NCBI GenBank assembly: GCA_000499405.2
Contig: HG738138.1
Span: 24,850,765 to 24,914,764 of the forward strand
Origin: Onchocerca volvulus
Lineage: Eukaryota; Nematoda; Chromadorea; Rhabditida; Onchocercidae
DNA length: 64,000 nt
Direction of reading: 5' to 3'
The notes beneath the pieces are model-generated. The model did no database searches and was not told where the DNA came from. It saw nothing but the letters and a program-made list of their open reading frames with translations. Below, piece by piece: positions 32,906 to 46,168 of this stretch. Both the position numbers and the translations under genes were made by a program. The first letter of the stretch is position 1. Each line of letters opens with the position of its first letter.

Positions 32906-32987
32906 TGAATTCAGCTGTTTAAATTTTATCTGAAAGCTTTTCATCACAAAAATATTTTTTCATTTTTTCATTTTTTTTTTTTAAATA

Positions 32988-32991
32988 NNNN
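32988..32991. other. Assembly gap (4 N)
   Basis: Four N beside a poly(T) tract, probably an assembler-placed join of uncertain true size. Confidence 0.99.
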
Positions 32992-35067
32992 AAAATAATA
33001 ATTTATTTTTTTGTTTTTTCATATTAATTCGTTAAAAAAAAAAAAGAAAGAGTATAATAATATTAAAAATATAATAACATAAAAAATAGAATAATATTAA
33101 AAATAAAAAGAATAAAATAATACTAAAAATGATTAAAGTTAGATCGATAAAAATTGTAATTTTTTAAATTGTAGTTTGTTTTTTAAATGAATTCAATTTA
33201 AAAAAAAAACAAAAAAAAACAAAAAATGATTAAGGTTGAAGATTGTGTAACAATCAAAAAAAAAAATATTTGAAATAATTAATTTCAATTATTCAATTTC
33301 AAATTAAATTTACATCAACGCATAGTGATTTTTTTCTTTTTTTTTTTGACAAATTATTAATACAAGAAAAAAAGAAACAAATGAAAATTATGATGAATTA
33401 AAATTAACTAAAATAAGATCAATATCGATTCTAATTTAAATCTGATTAATTTCATTCAATTAATTTTAATTATCCGGATTTCGTATAGCGGCGAAAGAAA
33501 AAATTTTTGAATTGAATGAAAATTTCTGAAAAATTGAAAAAGAAAAAAAAAAGTGTTTATGTCAATATTACTTTTCTAATATCAATCAAAAATTCATTCA
33601 ACTTTCGGCAAATAAAGTCATAAATCATTTATAATGAAAACTTTCTTTCTTTTTTTTCATTTTTATTATAAATCAAATAAATTTGAAAAAATTTCAAAAA
33701 TATTAAAATTATCGGTAAATCAGTTCAATTTAGCTAATTAGCAAAAGCTAATTAGCAAATAAGTATTTTTAGCATTGTTGATAATTTAAAAACAAATTGA
33801 ATTTATCATTTATTATCGAATATTTTTCGGAAAAAATTCCATGAAAGATATGGAAATCTGCGGATTATGCAAACAATATTTGAGCAAATAACGAGAAAAT
33901 GATTATATCAACTAGTCTTGTTGAATTTTGAATCTCGAATAATCAATAAATCGTAAAATGACGATAACACTTGATAAAAACAAATCAAATAATTTATTTT
34001 AGCAAAGCAAAAAAAGTGCTTAATTAATTAGCGGAAATAATTTCGAAATTTGATAATTTCCCGAAAATCACCAAAAAAATAAACAAATAAATAAATATTA
34101 CGATTGATTTCTTAAATTTTCTTAAATTTGTAATCTTTTTCATCTAAATAATTGGAATATGTTTATTAAAAAAAATTACGATTTTAAAAGAAACTGGAAC
34201 AATAAATACTATTGGATTGATATTTGCTTTACATGTTTTTAAAAAAAATTAATTCTTATTCCAACAAAACAAAGAAATTGTTTAATTAATTAGCACAAAC
34301 AATTCCGAAATTCGACAGTTTCCCGAAAATTACTAAACCATATAATAAATATTACCATTGATATTTCTTATAACCTAAATTTGTAATCATTTTCGCAAAT
34401 AATTTCGAAAATGTTTATGAAAATCTCGCAATGAAAGAGGCGAAAAAAAAGCAATAAATAAACAATAAATGAAAAAAATAGAATAAATAAACTTAAAATC
34501 ATAAACAAAAAAAAAAAAAACAAAAATAGGAAATTGAATTTATAAAAAAGATGGATAGAATAAATCAAACCAGTAAATACTATCAAATTGATATTTGCTC
34601 TGCATAGTTTAAAAAAAAACTAATTTTACTGATAAATTTTATTGAGAAAACTTTATTGAAAAAAAATCAATATTAAAATATTAACTTATAATGAAACATC
34701 AAAAATTTGACAGTTTTTTTTTTTTTATTTTCTGATTTATGAAATTAAAATAAAATGACAAAAATATGAAATGAATCAGACATGAGAATTCTCAGATTTT
34801 TCAATCATCATTGAATTTGTGATGCAATTTAAACACAATTGGTGACGTTTAAAAAAAAAAAAAAAAGTAAAACAGGTTGTATTAAAAATTTCGCCTTTTT
34901 TTTTTGAAGATAAGAAACTATCTTTAAAACATGTTTCAGCCAAATCATACAGTAAAATTATTTTTCAATTTTTTGAACTTTTAATAACATTCAATCATTA
35001 ATATCGATCCCGTCATTTTTTTTTTTTTTTAAATCAGTATTCTTACCATATCAAATATATAATAAAA

Positions 35068-35296
35068 TTCTTAATGATCAAATTATGCAAATTAATTTAT
35101 CCATTAAGAGTACTATTTGTTCTTTGTTCTTTGGACTTATTCAAACTCAAACTTTTTGAATTATTTCTTACTTTCTGTAACTTAATGATCAAATTATACA
35201 AATCATTTTATCCATTAAGAGTACTATTTGTTCTTTGTTCTTTGTTCTTTGGACTTATTCAAAAACTTTTTGAATTATTTCTTACTTTCTGTAACA
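35068..35296. repeat. 115-bp tandem duplication
   Basis: Two adjacent copies, from about 35068 and about 35180, share CTTAATGATCAAATTATxCAAA, CATTAAGAGTACTATTTGTT, CTTTGGACTTATTCAAA and TTTCTTACTTTCTGTAAC. They differ by a few substitutions and by one extra TTTGTTC in the second copy. Confidence 0.88.
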
Positions 35297-36074
35297 TAAA
35301 AAATCTTTTTTAATATTAAGACTTAATTATTAAGTAAAATATTAGTGGAAATGCATGTTTTTTAATATTTATTTTTGATTATATTTAATAACATTTTATA
35401 TTAATTCTAACAAATTCAAAAGTATATAATCAATTCGAATGATTACTTTTTCCCAATCTATAAAAATTATATGGATTAATGTTACATGATTAGATACAAA
35501 TTTCTCGTCTACTTTTAAATGCTGAAAATTAAATTTTCTAATTTTTTTAAATCAAACGAAATTACAATTTCAAATAAATTAAACTCTTTCTCAGAAAGAA
35601 GCGTGAGAAGGAGAAGAAAAATAAAAGATTCAATAATCATCAAATAAATTTAACGAATTTTTTTTTTTACCTATTATTTTTCATTTTTAGTTTTCCCGCT
35701 TTTTTTTTTTTTTAGGTAATTTCACTTTATCACTACTTTTTAGATATATCGAGCACTGTAATAGTGAATTATTATTGTAAGAATTCGTTTTAAAATAATC
35801 AATACAGCGATCAGTCGTAGCGATCAATGAATGATCTAATCAATCAAGCAATCAGTGATATAAACTTTTGCCAAATCAATAAATATATTCATTAAATGAC
35901 TGACAATATTCTTTAATATAATCATTAAAAAAAAAAAAAAAAAACTCAAAAATTCAAGAAAAATTAGAGCGAAAATATACGCTTAATACTTAAAAATCTA
36001 ACAAATCAATGGAAATTTTTCTTTATTTTAGGTTTAAATTTAAAAAATATTACCGTAACATCAATGAGATTGAT

Positions 36075-36111
36075 CTGATATACCGCATGATCATATCATG
36101 CGGTATATCAG
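36075..36111. repeat. Perfect 17-bp inverted repeat with 3-nt loop
   Basis: Left arm CTGATATACCGCATGAT and right arm ATCATGCGGTATATCAG are exact reverse complements around CAT. It lies about 600 nt beyond the stop of the five-module ShK gene. Confidence 0.95.
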
Positions 36112-36714
36112 TTATGCAAAAAGTTGAAAAAAAATATCAGAAAAGACATAAAATATATTTGTTGAATAATATCAAATATATTTGAAAGAAGAAAAATGCA
36201 AACAAAAAAACTGAGAAATCACTTTATTATTCGCATAAAATTACAAATTTTCTTACATTTTTATCCAATTGATAACAAATTTTGATAAATGAAATATTAT
36301 CATTTTAGTGATACACAGTATTAAAAGAATTGAAAGATTATTACTTAAAATTTGACATTCAATGAAATTATAATTTAAAAATACGAAGTTTTATTCTTTT
36401 TAGTCTTCTTATTATCAGTGATTATAATGATAAATGATAAATTTATTCCTTAGCATTATAAAAAAAGACAAAGGAATTTCTGAGGACAGTGATAGTTCAT
36501 TTTTTGATTTAGTGATAAAATAATCTTTTTGATATTTGATAATAAAAAAGCCTGATAATTAAAGATATCATCGTTTATCATTAATTTAATACTTTATCAC
36601 TGAATCTAATTAATTTTGACATTTCAAGAGGTAACGATTAAATGTCAATTTTATTTATTTTACATAAAATAAAATTTTAATAGTGAAATTTAAAAAATGT
36701 CCATTTAATACGAT

Positions 36715-38680
36715 TTATTCGCATTTTCGACAATGCGAACAAAATTCATCCAAAAATGATCCATTCATCCGATCGATAAATTGACAAAATGATTCGAATG
36801 GTTTGCATAAACAATGACATTCTAAAAATGGCTTGCTTAGATTATGACAATTATTTTCAAAAATAAAAAACAAAAAAATTCTTTTTTTTGATTAAATGTT
36901 TATCGCAGAAAGTCACGTTACACGTTATCTCTCACGTTTTACGTTATTTCTCACGTTTCTATGCGTTAGAAAGCACATTTATATTTTCCCAACATCTATC
37001 TCTTCATGACATTCAAATTAGCAATTTCAGTCTGTCATTTTTTAAATCACAAATTTTGTTTTCATATTACCATATAATATTCTCAGCGGTCAATCTATCA
37101 ATTAATTTATTCATCAATCGTAATTAATTGATCTTTGACCTTTGTACTAGTACTAATTAACATTCATTTGAAGAGCTTTTGAATCATTTCTAACTTTTCG
37201 CTACAAATGTTCACGTTATAATTAATCATGTAATTGTTTCATCAAATCATTGTTAAAAAAAAAAAAAAAAAATGCTTTAAAAAAAGTTTATTTTTTTTTT
37301 AACCTTTTGTTGATGGTATCGAATTATCATCACAAAATCCGCATGTTTTGGTGCATAATTTATTAGCAATTAAACTCAAACAAATCGAAGTTCTACATTT
37401 ATCATATAAATCTTCACAAACTAGAAAAAAAAAATGAATTATTACAATTGATAATCGAAATTTTTATAAATTTCTATTTTACAAATTTTATTTCTTTTTC
37501 TTTTTTTCTTTATCTTTCAATTTTCTGATAATTTTTATCACTAAACTTACCAGGTGTTATCGTTGGTGAAGGTGTTGGTACGCAGAATCCACACGTTTTG
37601 GCGCAAAATTCTTCAGCTGATGGATCTATGCAAAGTTCAGTATTGCATTCACCATATATATCTTTGCAATCTAAAAAAAAAATCCTTTTTCTTTTCTCGA
37701 ATTTAATCTCGAATTTTTTCCCGCTAATTCTTGCATAATTTACCGGGTGTTTTTGTTGGCGAAGATGTTGTTGCGCAGAATCCACACGTTTTGGCGCATA
37801 ATTTTTCAGATGCTGGATCTGTACAAAGGGTACTGTTACAGTGTTCATATAAATCTGTACAATCTAAAAAAAAGTTTCAATTAATCTTTTTTTTTACCTT
37901 TTTTCGCAATTTTTTTCTCGAATTTTCTATTTTTCTCAATTAACTTTTACTCGAACTCACCAGAAGTTACCGTTGGAGAAGGTGTTGTTCCGCAGAATCC
38001 ACACGTTTTAGCGCAAATTACTTCACTTATTGGGTCATCACAATTAATGCCATCACAATGATTATATATATTTTTACATTCTAGAAAATAAAAATAAAAG
38101 AATAATCAATATTACAATCAAAATTTTCAAACCTGCTTTTTTTTTTATCAGCAGAACTTCAATGATAAGTTAATTGATTCTAATTATCTTATCCTTTAAT
38201 AGAGCATTATTAATTTTTTATTAATTATTTTAACAAGAATCTTTGTATCGTAGAAGTTAGAAACCTTAAAAGAGATTTCTTGTTTCCACAAAATATTTCG
38301 CATGCTTAAATTTCTCGAATTTTGACTTATAACATTAGCAGTACCATATAAATTAAAGGAATCTGTTAATATAGCATAAAATATTCCGACTAATTTATCA
38401 GTAATAATTGATAATGAATTGATATGAGTGCTGATAAGTATAATTGAATAACTGATAATAAAAACACAAAAAAAAATTTAATAAATACTTAAAAAATGAT
38501 TTAATAATTGAAAATAAAGACGAAGATGGAGAAATTATACTTATCCAAATTTAACATTTTGAAGTAATGAATTATGAAATTTATTTGGAAAGAAACTAAA
38601 AAACAACCTTTATTTTTCGCAAAAACAACAATTATCATATAGATGATAAAAAAAGCTACAGTAATAATATTTCGAAACAT
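36715..38680 (-). CDS. Secreted protein with five ShK (SXC) modules in one-exon-per-domain array
   Basis: Six exons on the minus strand: 38680-38608, 38080-37961, 37863-37744, 37670-37551, 37420-37304, 36821-36715 (TAA), all phase 1, giving 218 residues. Exon 1 encodes a signal peptide (about 1-21). Exons 2-5 each encode one complete six-cysteine ShK domain, starting at Cys26, 66, 106 and 146, with a Thr/Pro/Ser linker. The first three domain exons are each exactly 120 nt and all share CAKTCGFC; the fourth is 117 nt. The last exon is a variant module with eight cysteines and a CxCxC start. There is no C-terminal hydrophobic tail, so the product is probably released. An AG 20 nt before the ATG is a candidate trans-splice site. 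The neighbouring ShK gene has the same strand and intron phase. Function unknown. Confidence 0.88.
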
Positions 38681-38973
38681 TTTTAGCTTATCGTCTTTTC
38701 CTGTAAAATACTGTAATCGAAATGATACGGTAATCGAGATATTATGATGTTTTATATTAGCGCAATTTTTTCTACATATCTAAATGTATTTAATATCATT
38801 CCTTCTGATTGAATTTTTTCGATAAGAATTTGGTAGTATCAAAGATTGATTTGATATCTTTCATTGTCATTTGTGTATTTGATTATTTTTAATCAAAAGA
38901 TCATTTGCAGAACTTTCCATAAATTGAAAAGAAATTATCATAAATTTTGTTTATTATCGGAATAATTAATTTA

Positions 38974-39135
<162 letters not shown>

Positions 39136-39861
39136 ATAAACGGACCCTTTTTATCAATTAATTGCAAATTACAGCTTATTTATGGAACGTATAAAATTTG
39201 AAATTGAATACTAAAATTAACTGAATATTAAATCTTGGCCATTATACCACATTAATCTATTATAGGAAACAATGGAAAGAACTGCAATACTATATTTAAA
39301 ATAAGAATTCTTATATAAAATTATCGTATTGAAAATAATTTATTAATTTATAAGTGGTCATAGCTTATTTATGAATAAATAAATTTTGGAATTGATTACT
39401 AAAATTATCTATTTTATCAATCGATTTTAGGAAAGAATGAAAATATCGAAATAATTTAGACCAAAGAATATTGCAATAATTGCCGTAGTAAAAATGATGA
39501 TTTATTTTTGCAAGAAAGATTTTTTGATAACTTTTTTATTATTATCATAAATCACTATTTATATGTAATTTAGCTATTTTCATCGGAAAAAAAATGAGCT
39601 AAAAATATAAAACGTACGTTTTATTACTTAATTTTTGTTTATTTTATCAATATTATGATTTATTTTAGTTGATAAAATTTACTCATATCAGGTGAAATAA
39701 ACAATTAAATCACTCGCATATTTGATCGAATTTTTTTTTTGATCATAAAATTTGTCATAAATTTAGCATATTTATCAGTTTCTATCCTATGATTATTTTT
39801 TCACATATGTAAAAATTTGATATGTGAAGAAAAAAAAAAAAAAAACAATTTTATCAAAAAA

Positions 39862-39896
39862 AAAAAACCAACTTATCTGTGATAAGCTGGTTTTTT
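39862..39896. repeat. 16-bp hairpin with one mismatch
   Basis: AAAAAACCAACTTATC, loop TGT, then GATAAGCTGGTTTTTT. It looks like a bacterial terminator, but in this setting it is more likely a chance foldback or a small inverted repeat. Confidence 0.85.
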
Positions 39897-41217
39897 CATA
39901 TTAATAAGTTGTTTAGCTTCTTTTTTTTTTTGTTTGATATTAGATAATATTCGATAATTTTTATCTCCGAATTGATTGAACCAAGATCAAAATGATATAT
40001 TGATAAAAAAAAAAAAAAAAGTATTAAAAGTTAATTTTCTTTTTCCATCTAATCATCTATCAAATCTTATCAGAAAAACCAAAATTTTCAAATTGATAAT
40101 ACAAAATTTTTGATAAATATAATTTATTAATGATAAGTTTTATGTACATTTTAAAATTAGTCATCCATAAGAATAAATGATTAAGAAAAAGTATAAATGT
40201 AATAAAATACTGTAACTTTTCATCAAATTTTCACTTTTAATCATTTCAAATTATTGAAATGTAATGATAAAAAAATCAGCATGACAATCTTATGACTTTA
40301 AAAATTTTTTTTTCAAATAAAAATTTCAAATAAAATTTGCGAAATTTTATTTTCATCATCATATAATTAATAAATTATTTCATTTTTTTTTCAGATCAAT
40401 ACATGAATGACTGTAATTTCCATTATCAATTTTTAATTAATTAACATATTTTTAATTAAACAAAACAAAAAAACAAAACAATAATCAGAACTTCCAAAAA
40501 AGTTAGTAAAACTAATCTTTTTTTTGGTTTTTTTTTTTTCTTCCTATATTTGATCAATCCATCCTGTGCAAATAATTTTCATTTGATCAATAATTCGATA
40601 ATGATTATTTTTATTTTTTCATAATAATATTAAAATTATAATTTTTATTTAATTACCCTCCAATTATTATTCCTGTTATTCATTTATTATATCAATTTCA
40701 TTATATCAATTATATCAATTTTATCATTTTCATTTTGTTCAAGAAAAAAAAAGAAAAACAAAAATAAATTTATCAATTCTTTCACTTTTTAATAATTCGT
40801 TCTATCAACTTTGTCACTTTTTTTATTCAAAAAAAAAAAATGAAATGAATAAATAAAACAAAAATTATTCGTCAATTATTTAAATTTTATTAATTTGATC
40901 ATTCTATGAAATCAAAATTTAGAATTAAGCATAATTACAATTACTATTTCAAATTTTCATGGTATTTTATAGGAAAAAAAAATTTCTTAAAAACCATTTT
41001 TTATTTATTATATCTTTTTTTTAGAGTAATTTATATCAATATAACTTTTTAAAATGTCTCTCAGCATGTCCTGTTGCTTAAAATTTGAAAAATAATTAAA
41101 TTCTAATTATTCAATTGTCAGTATTCAAGTAATGCCCTTTCAGAATCCTGTACCTAAATAATTCTAGAAGATAAAATTGGAATAACAATTTCGATTTTTA
41201 TTGAATTTTTTACCGCT

Positions 41218-41480
41218 CATCATTTCATCAATTAACCGATGAATCATTAAATTAGAAATTAGGTATTTTTTTTTAAATTCCAATATTTTTCAATTATTTG
41301 GCAAACTTCTTTAAATGGTATTTAACAGTATGTAATAAGAAACGTAAAGAAGGAAAAAATGAAAATACAACATCATTTCATCAATTAACCGATGAATCAT
41401 TAAATTAGAAATTAGGTATTTTTTTTTTTAAATTCCAATATTTTTCAATTATTTGGCAAACTTCTTTAAATGGTATTTAA

Positions 41481-41512
<32 letters not shown>
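41218..41512. repeat. Dispersed duplication of 112 bp, second copy ending in poly(A)
   Basis: Copies at 41218-41329 and 41371-41482 share CATTTCATCAATTAACCGAT, AAATTAGAAATTAGG, a T run and CTTCTTTAAATGGTATTTAA. The second runs straight into about 30 A (to 41512), while the first continues into unrelated sequence. They are separated by 41 nt. Confidence 0.85.
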
Positions 41513-41514
<2 letters not shown>

Positions 41515-42088
41515 GAAAAAAACAGAAAAAGATCGATTTTTATTTCAACTTTTTTTTTCTAGAATTTTTCTAAAATAAAATTTTTCTCTAAAGATTTTAT
41601 CAAACATAAATGTTATACTAACTGTAAATCAAATATTTCGTTTATAAATAAGGCTGCATTTTAATTCATTTCGGAAGATAATTATTATTAATTAATTAAG
41701 AATTATTTATGATTTGTATGAATTGATCAATTTCATCTATCCGATCAATGTTTTTGATTTCGTTGATTCTGATTTTTCCATAATTTTAGCGATTTCTTTC
41801 GAGTAGTTTTGAACGGTAATTTCAATTTGATGTAACTTCTGATTCGTCCAAGAATTTCAAAGTTTTATTTTATTCAGTAAGAAAGTAATTTCAACTTGAA
41901 GCCAATAATAATCACTTTTTTTTCTCTCTTAACCTTTTTAATCATTTGTAAGATATTTTGAATTTCTGATAATTTTTTCATTTATAAATAAATAATTCTT
42001 TCGAAAAAAAAAAAAACAAAAAAAAAATTTTTTTTTTTAAAACAATTGCTTTTAAATGAGTAAATCGAAAGTTACTGATTCAAACTTC

Positions 42089-42156
42089 TTGTCATTAAGG
42101 TTATTTTAGCCTGAAATTAAAGTGTCATTAAGATTATTTTAGCCTGAAATTAAAGT
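42089..42156. repeat. 33-bp direct repeat, two copies
   Basis: TGTCATTAAG(G/A)TTATTTTAGC then CTGAAATTAAAG, adjacent and with a single difference. Confidence 0.88.
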
Positions 42157-42275
42157 ACCATCATACAGTGCTCATTTTTTTAACTTGTTGAATCTTTTGG
42201 CTTTGGTCTCCTGCAAAAATATATAAGCCATATTGTAATTTTAATAATTTTAAAAAAAATGTAATTTCATTTATT

Positions 42276-42279
<4 letters not shown>

Positions 42280-42338
<59 letters not shown>
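42280..42338. repeat. Poly(T) run of about 59 nt
   Basis: The longest homopolymer in the window. Its true length is probably not reliably sequenced. Confidence 0.95.
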
Positions 42339-42339
<1 letters not shown>

Positions 42340-44767
42340 TTTCTGTAAAGATTCAAATTAATCACAAATATATTTTTTATTTGTGCAGTTATCAGATCAT
42401 CAAAAAAAGCAAAAATAACGAAATACAAAATCAATGAGCAATAAAAATTCCTATTTGTAATGTAATAAGAATTCATATTTGAAAAGAAAATTTTAATTCA
42501 AACTATTTCAAAAAAAAATTTTAAATTCGAATCATGCAGAAATTGAATTTATTGATCATCTTGTCTCATAATAAACAAAATTATTGCAAATGAAAAATTG
42601 AACACATTCTTAATACAAAATGTAAGAAAAATTCTCTAAAATGTAATAAAAAAAAAAAACGCAAACTTTTACGATCAATTTTATTCAAAATTAATTGCGA
42701 AATTCGCATTTTTTTTTTTTTTTTGTTTTTTTGGTTACAATTATAATTTATGAAATTTAATCTATTTCAATTTTATTTATTATTTATTCATTTAGCATTT
42801 TTTTTCTTCATTAAATATAGCTGTGATTCAGTAATTTAGTCTATTAATGATGATTTTTGATGAAAACTATCAAAAGTTAATTTCCAAAATAAATTGTTCT
42901 AATCAATATGTTACATGCAATAAATATTTGCATCGCTTACATCGATGAAATAATTAATAATTATAATTTAAACTGGTTTTGCACACATGTAGTAAAAACT
43001 TCAATAATTTATTAAATTTTAATTAATAATTATAATTTAAATTGGTTTTGCGTTCATTTAATAAACTTCAATGATTTATTAAATTTAAAATTTTTATGAC
43101 AATATCATCGTGCTGAATCAATTTCCTGTTTACATCGTTTGAAAATAATATTTGACAAAGCTTGTCAAAAAAAAAACAATTTTTTTTTTTTTTTTTTGTT
43201 TAAATGAATCAGTCCAAGCATCTCATCAAAAGTCAAAATTTCATTTTCAAGAAAAAAATTCAAAATAAATATTTTATTCGCCTAATATTGACAATTACTA
43301 ATATTTCAAGAATCGATCAAAACATGCATGAATTAATCATTCAAATGAATCATCCTGTCAAAAAAATTTGACGAATTATTGACACTAAGATTGTTTGAAT
43401 GAGAAATTTTTTTTTTGTTAAAAATAAAAATTAATTGATTAATTAAGATAACAAATCTATCAAAACAAGAAATTTGTGAATAAAACAATCATCAAACAAT
43501 AAAAAAACAATCAAAACTTTTATTTGTTTCTAATATTTATGGATTATTTTTAAAAAAATACAAATGAAATGATGCTGATAAAATAAAGCAAATTTAACAT
43601 CTTATCAAATGATAATATTAATTTCTGGAATTATATAATTTTTAACACTTGTAATTTTTATCGTTTTAAGAGTGAACGTTACAGAAAATATACTGATAAG
43701 CTTGTCATCATACTGATAAGCTTATCATTCAATACAATCATTATTAATTTGATTATATAAAAGGAGAAAAAAACTCAAGCATTTATAATAATCATTATCA
43801 TAATTTTTATAATAATCTGAAGTAATATTATAATACTAATAATAAGTAATCATTATCCAGAATTTTCCCCGAAAATTATTCTTAACTTTCTTAGGATTTA
43901 GTTTTTGAGTTAAAAAAAAAAAAAAATTATTCCAACTTCAAGTTCAAATCATGGATATTTCATTCATTATCGGAAAAGCATGGATTAAAATAAATCTAAA
44001 AAATTAAAGCAAGTTGAAGAAAAATTTTATTTTTTGATTAGATAAAGAAGTTATATCACAATTTATTCTGCTGAATAATTAAATCGTCTTACAACTATCG
44101 CATAAAAAGGTAGAACTTGATAAATTAATCGAATCAAAGTTTTGCTAAACTATCAAAATTTCTACCGGTAAAAATTATGGGATAATCTGACATTATTAAT
44201 TTATATTTGTTTAAATAAATTGCAAAAAAAAAGGACAAATTTTGATGCTGAGAAAATAATTTAACAAAAAATGTTAGAAAATTACAATTATTTTAAAATT
44301 TCAAAGCAAAAATAATTTATGTTTCCGAGAACAAATTAGATTAATAAAAAATAATTAATTGGAAAGTGTTATAAATTTGAAATTAATTAATATTTTAATA
44401 AAATTTCAAACTTTCAAAACACTTCAATATTCCTGTACCGAATAACATTCTCACTGATAAGATTTTAGTCGTCATTAATTAATTTAATAGATGAATTGCT
44501 TAAAAGATATTTTTTAGTTTCCTTCTAATTTGTTTATATTTTTTCAGATTTTCAAAATATTATTTTTCCCTCCAAAAAAAAAATCTCAAATATTTATTTT
44601 TTAAATGATAAATTGTTAATTTGCAAATTTACATATTCTTTACTTTTATAAATGTTGAAAATTTGAAAATTTACAATTAAATACTTCTTTTTTTTCGTTA
44701 ATTTATCAAATAATCAAATATGCAAATTATTGATTCGTAAATAAAACTAATTATAAAATAATTTTAG

Positions 44768-45581
44768 AACGATTATTTTGGATTATTTGAAATGTCCATG
44801 TTAATGGGTGCCGGTAGCATATTTATGGTTATTATATCGCCACCTTTAATTGCTATTTCAATTTTATGTTCATGCAAGAAACAATTGAAAATTTTGCCAT
44901 CGACTAAAAAAAAAGTTTATTTTTCATAAATTTTTTTCAAAAAATTCAATCATTGGGAAAAATTTTTAAATTATATTATTTATAAATCATCATAACACTT
45001 AAAATTAATTTATGAACTAATGTTCCATCCTAAGCTATTCTAGTAATTGATGAAAATGATAAATCTACAACTTATCCTAGTAATGATGGAAAATAAATAA
45101 AAATTTTCCTGGTAATTGAAAAAGATATTTGTCTAAATTTTCTCTACTTTTCAATTTATCACTTATTAAGTAGTTAATGAAATGATAAATCTATAAATTA
45201 ATTCGGCAATTGATAAAAAGTAAACATTTAAATTATTTGAGCAACTGATAAATGATAAATCTAAATTATTCTAAACAATTAATAAATGATAAATTGAGTT
45301 ATTTTTTTAGGTTAGTACTAAAAATACTAAAACAACAGCAACAACAACATCATCTTCTAGAACTGATAAAAAATCATCAGCGATTCCATTAACCAATTTT
45401 ACGACATTAATTAGTAGTTATGAAAAATGTAACAATAATAAAAAAACTACCAATTAGAACTATTGTTAATGAAATAAGCGAAAAGTATGAAATAATTGTG
45501 ATAAAACAGAAAAAACCGGAAATTCAAATACAAAAAAGGATTCCGGAACTATGGAATAAACAGTTATCGGAAAATGAATGA
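44768..45581 (+). pseudogene. Candidate short membrane protein with a frameshift in an A7 tract
   Basis: Exon 44768-44914 follows TTTTAG and encodes, from ATG 44792, a hydrophobic segment (LMGAGSIFMVIISPPLIAI then SILCSC) followed by a basic stretch. Donor GTTTAT leads in phase 0 to an exon at 45311, a Thr/Ser/Lys-rich linker. That frame stops at 45458-45460, but the +1 frame continues with protein-like, charged composition to TGA at 45579-45581. The switch point is the seven-A run 45440-45446: one base fewer would give a single frame of about 130 residues. It may be an assembly error, a polymorphism or a decaying gene. No family is recognised. It is followed on the same strand by the MSP-domain gene and could be its 5' part, but I could not find a phase-compatible join. 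Confidence 0.4.
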
Positions 45582-45994
45582 TAAAAATGATAAATTCCAT
45601 ATATATATTTTTTTAAAATAGAGAATTCCATATTAACAGTAAAACTATTTCGTTTAACTATTTATCTATTCAATTTGTTAATTAATCGATAATTACATGT
45701 AATCATTTCTGAATTACTTAATTAAAATGATAATTAACTAGCTTTCAATCATGATTTTACTACTTTTTTCGCTGAATTTTCAAAAAAATTTTAAAAAATT
45801 ATTCTATTTGCTCTTTTATTTTTTCGCAATAATTACTTTTTTACCAGTAATTTAACAAAATTTATTGATAGTCTCACTTACTTCACATGATTTCAAAAAA
45901 GTTTCGAACAATTATTTTTCGATTTAAATGAAGAAGGAAACATTAGAATATTATAACATACGGATTAAAAGCTATATCGTAATTGTTATTTCAG

Positions 45995-46168
45995 CAAACA
46001 GCCCGGAAAAATGATTCAAATTATAAATGCTCAAAAAAGAAAGCAATTATCCAGGATGATTTATTGGCATCGCAATTAGAGCGATCTATTTCGTCGCAAT
46101 TAGAACGATCTATTACATCGCAATTAGAACGATCTTCATTTACAAATCAAAACGATCAATTGTTGAAG
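45995..46168 (+). CDS. Candidate exon with three SQLERS octapeptide repeats
   Basis: Open 58-codon segment between TTTCAG and GTATTT. It encodes a hydrophilic Lys/Asn-rich start and then three 24-nt in-frame repeats (46070-46141), each SQLERS plus two variable residues. The variants keep the frame and the SQLERS core, which favours coding. It ends in phase 0, while the first clear MSP exon needs phase 1, so a missing small exon or a different acceptor must be assumed if both belong to one gene. Confidence 0.4.

Larger units (their letters stand above)
31732..36714. other. Non-coding region between the two ShK genes
   Basis: No gene supported. Contains a TATG microsatellite (32811-32905), a 4-N gap (32988-32991), a 115-bp tandem duplication (35068-35296) and a perfect 17-bp hairpin (36075-36111). 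The rest is AT-rich DNA with many homopolymers. Confidence 0.6.

Noticed and set aside
39862..39896. Rho-independent terminator
   Set aside because: The hairpin plus T run looks right, but the genome is eukaryotic and no gene ends here.
45420..45581. Independent 53-codon gene starting at ATG 45420
   Set aside because: More simply the continuation of the upstream exon after a one-base frameshift. No promoter or acceptor was seen for it.
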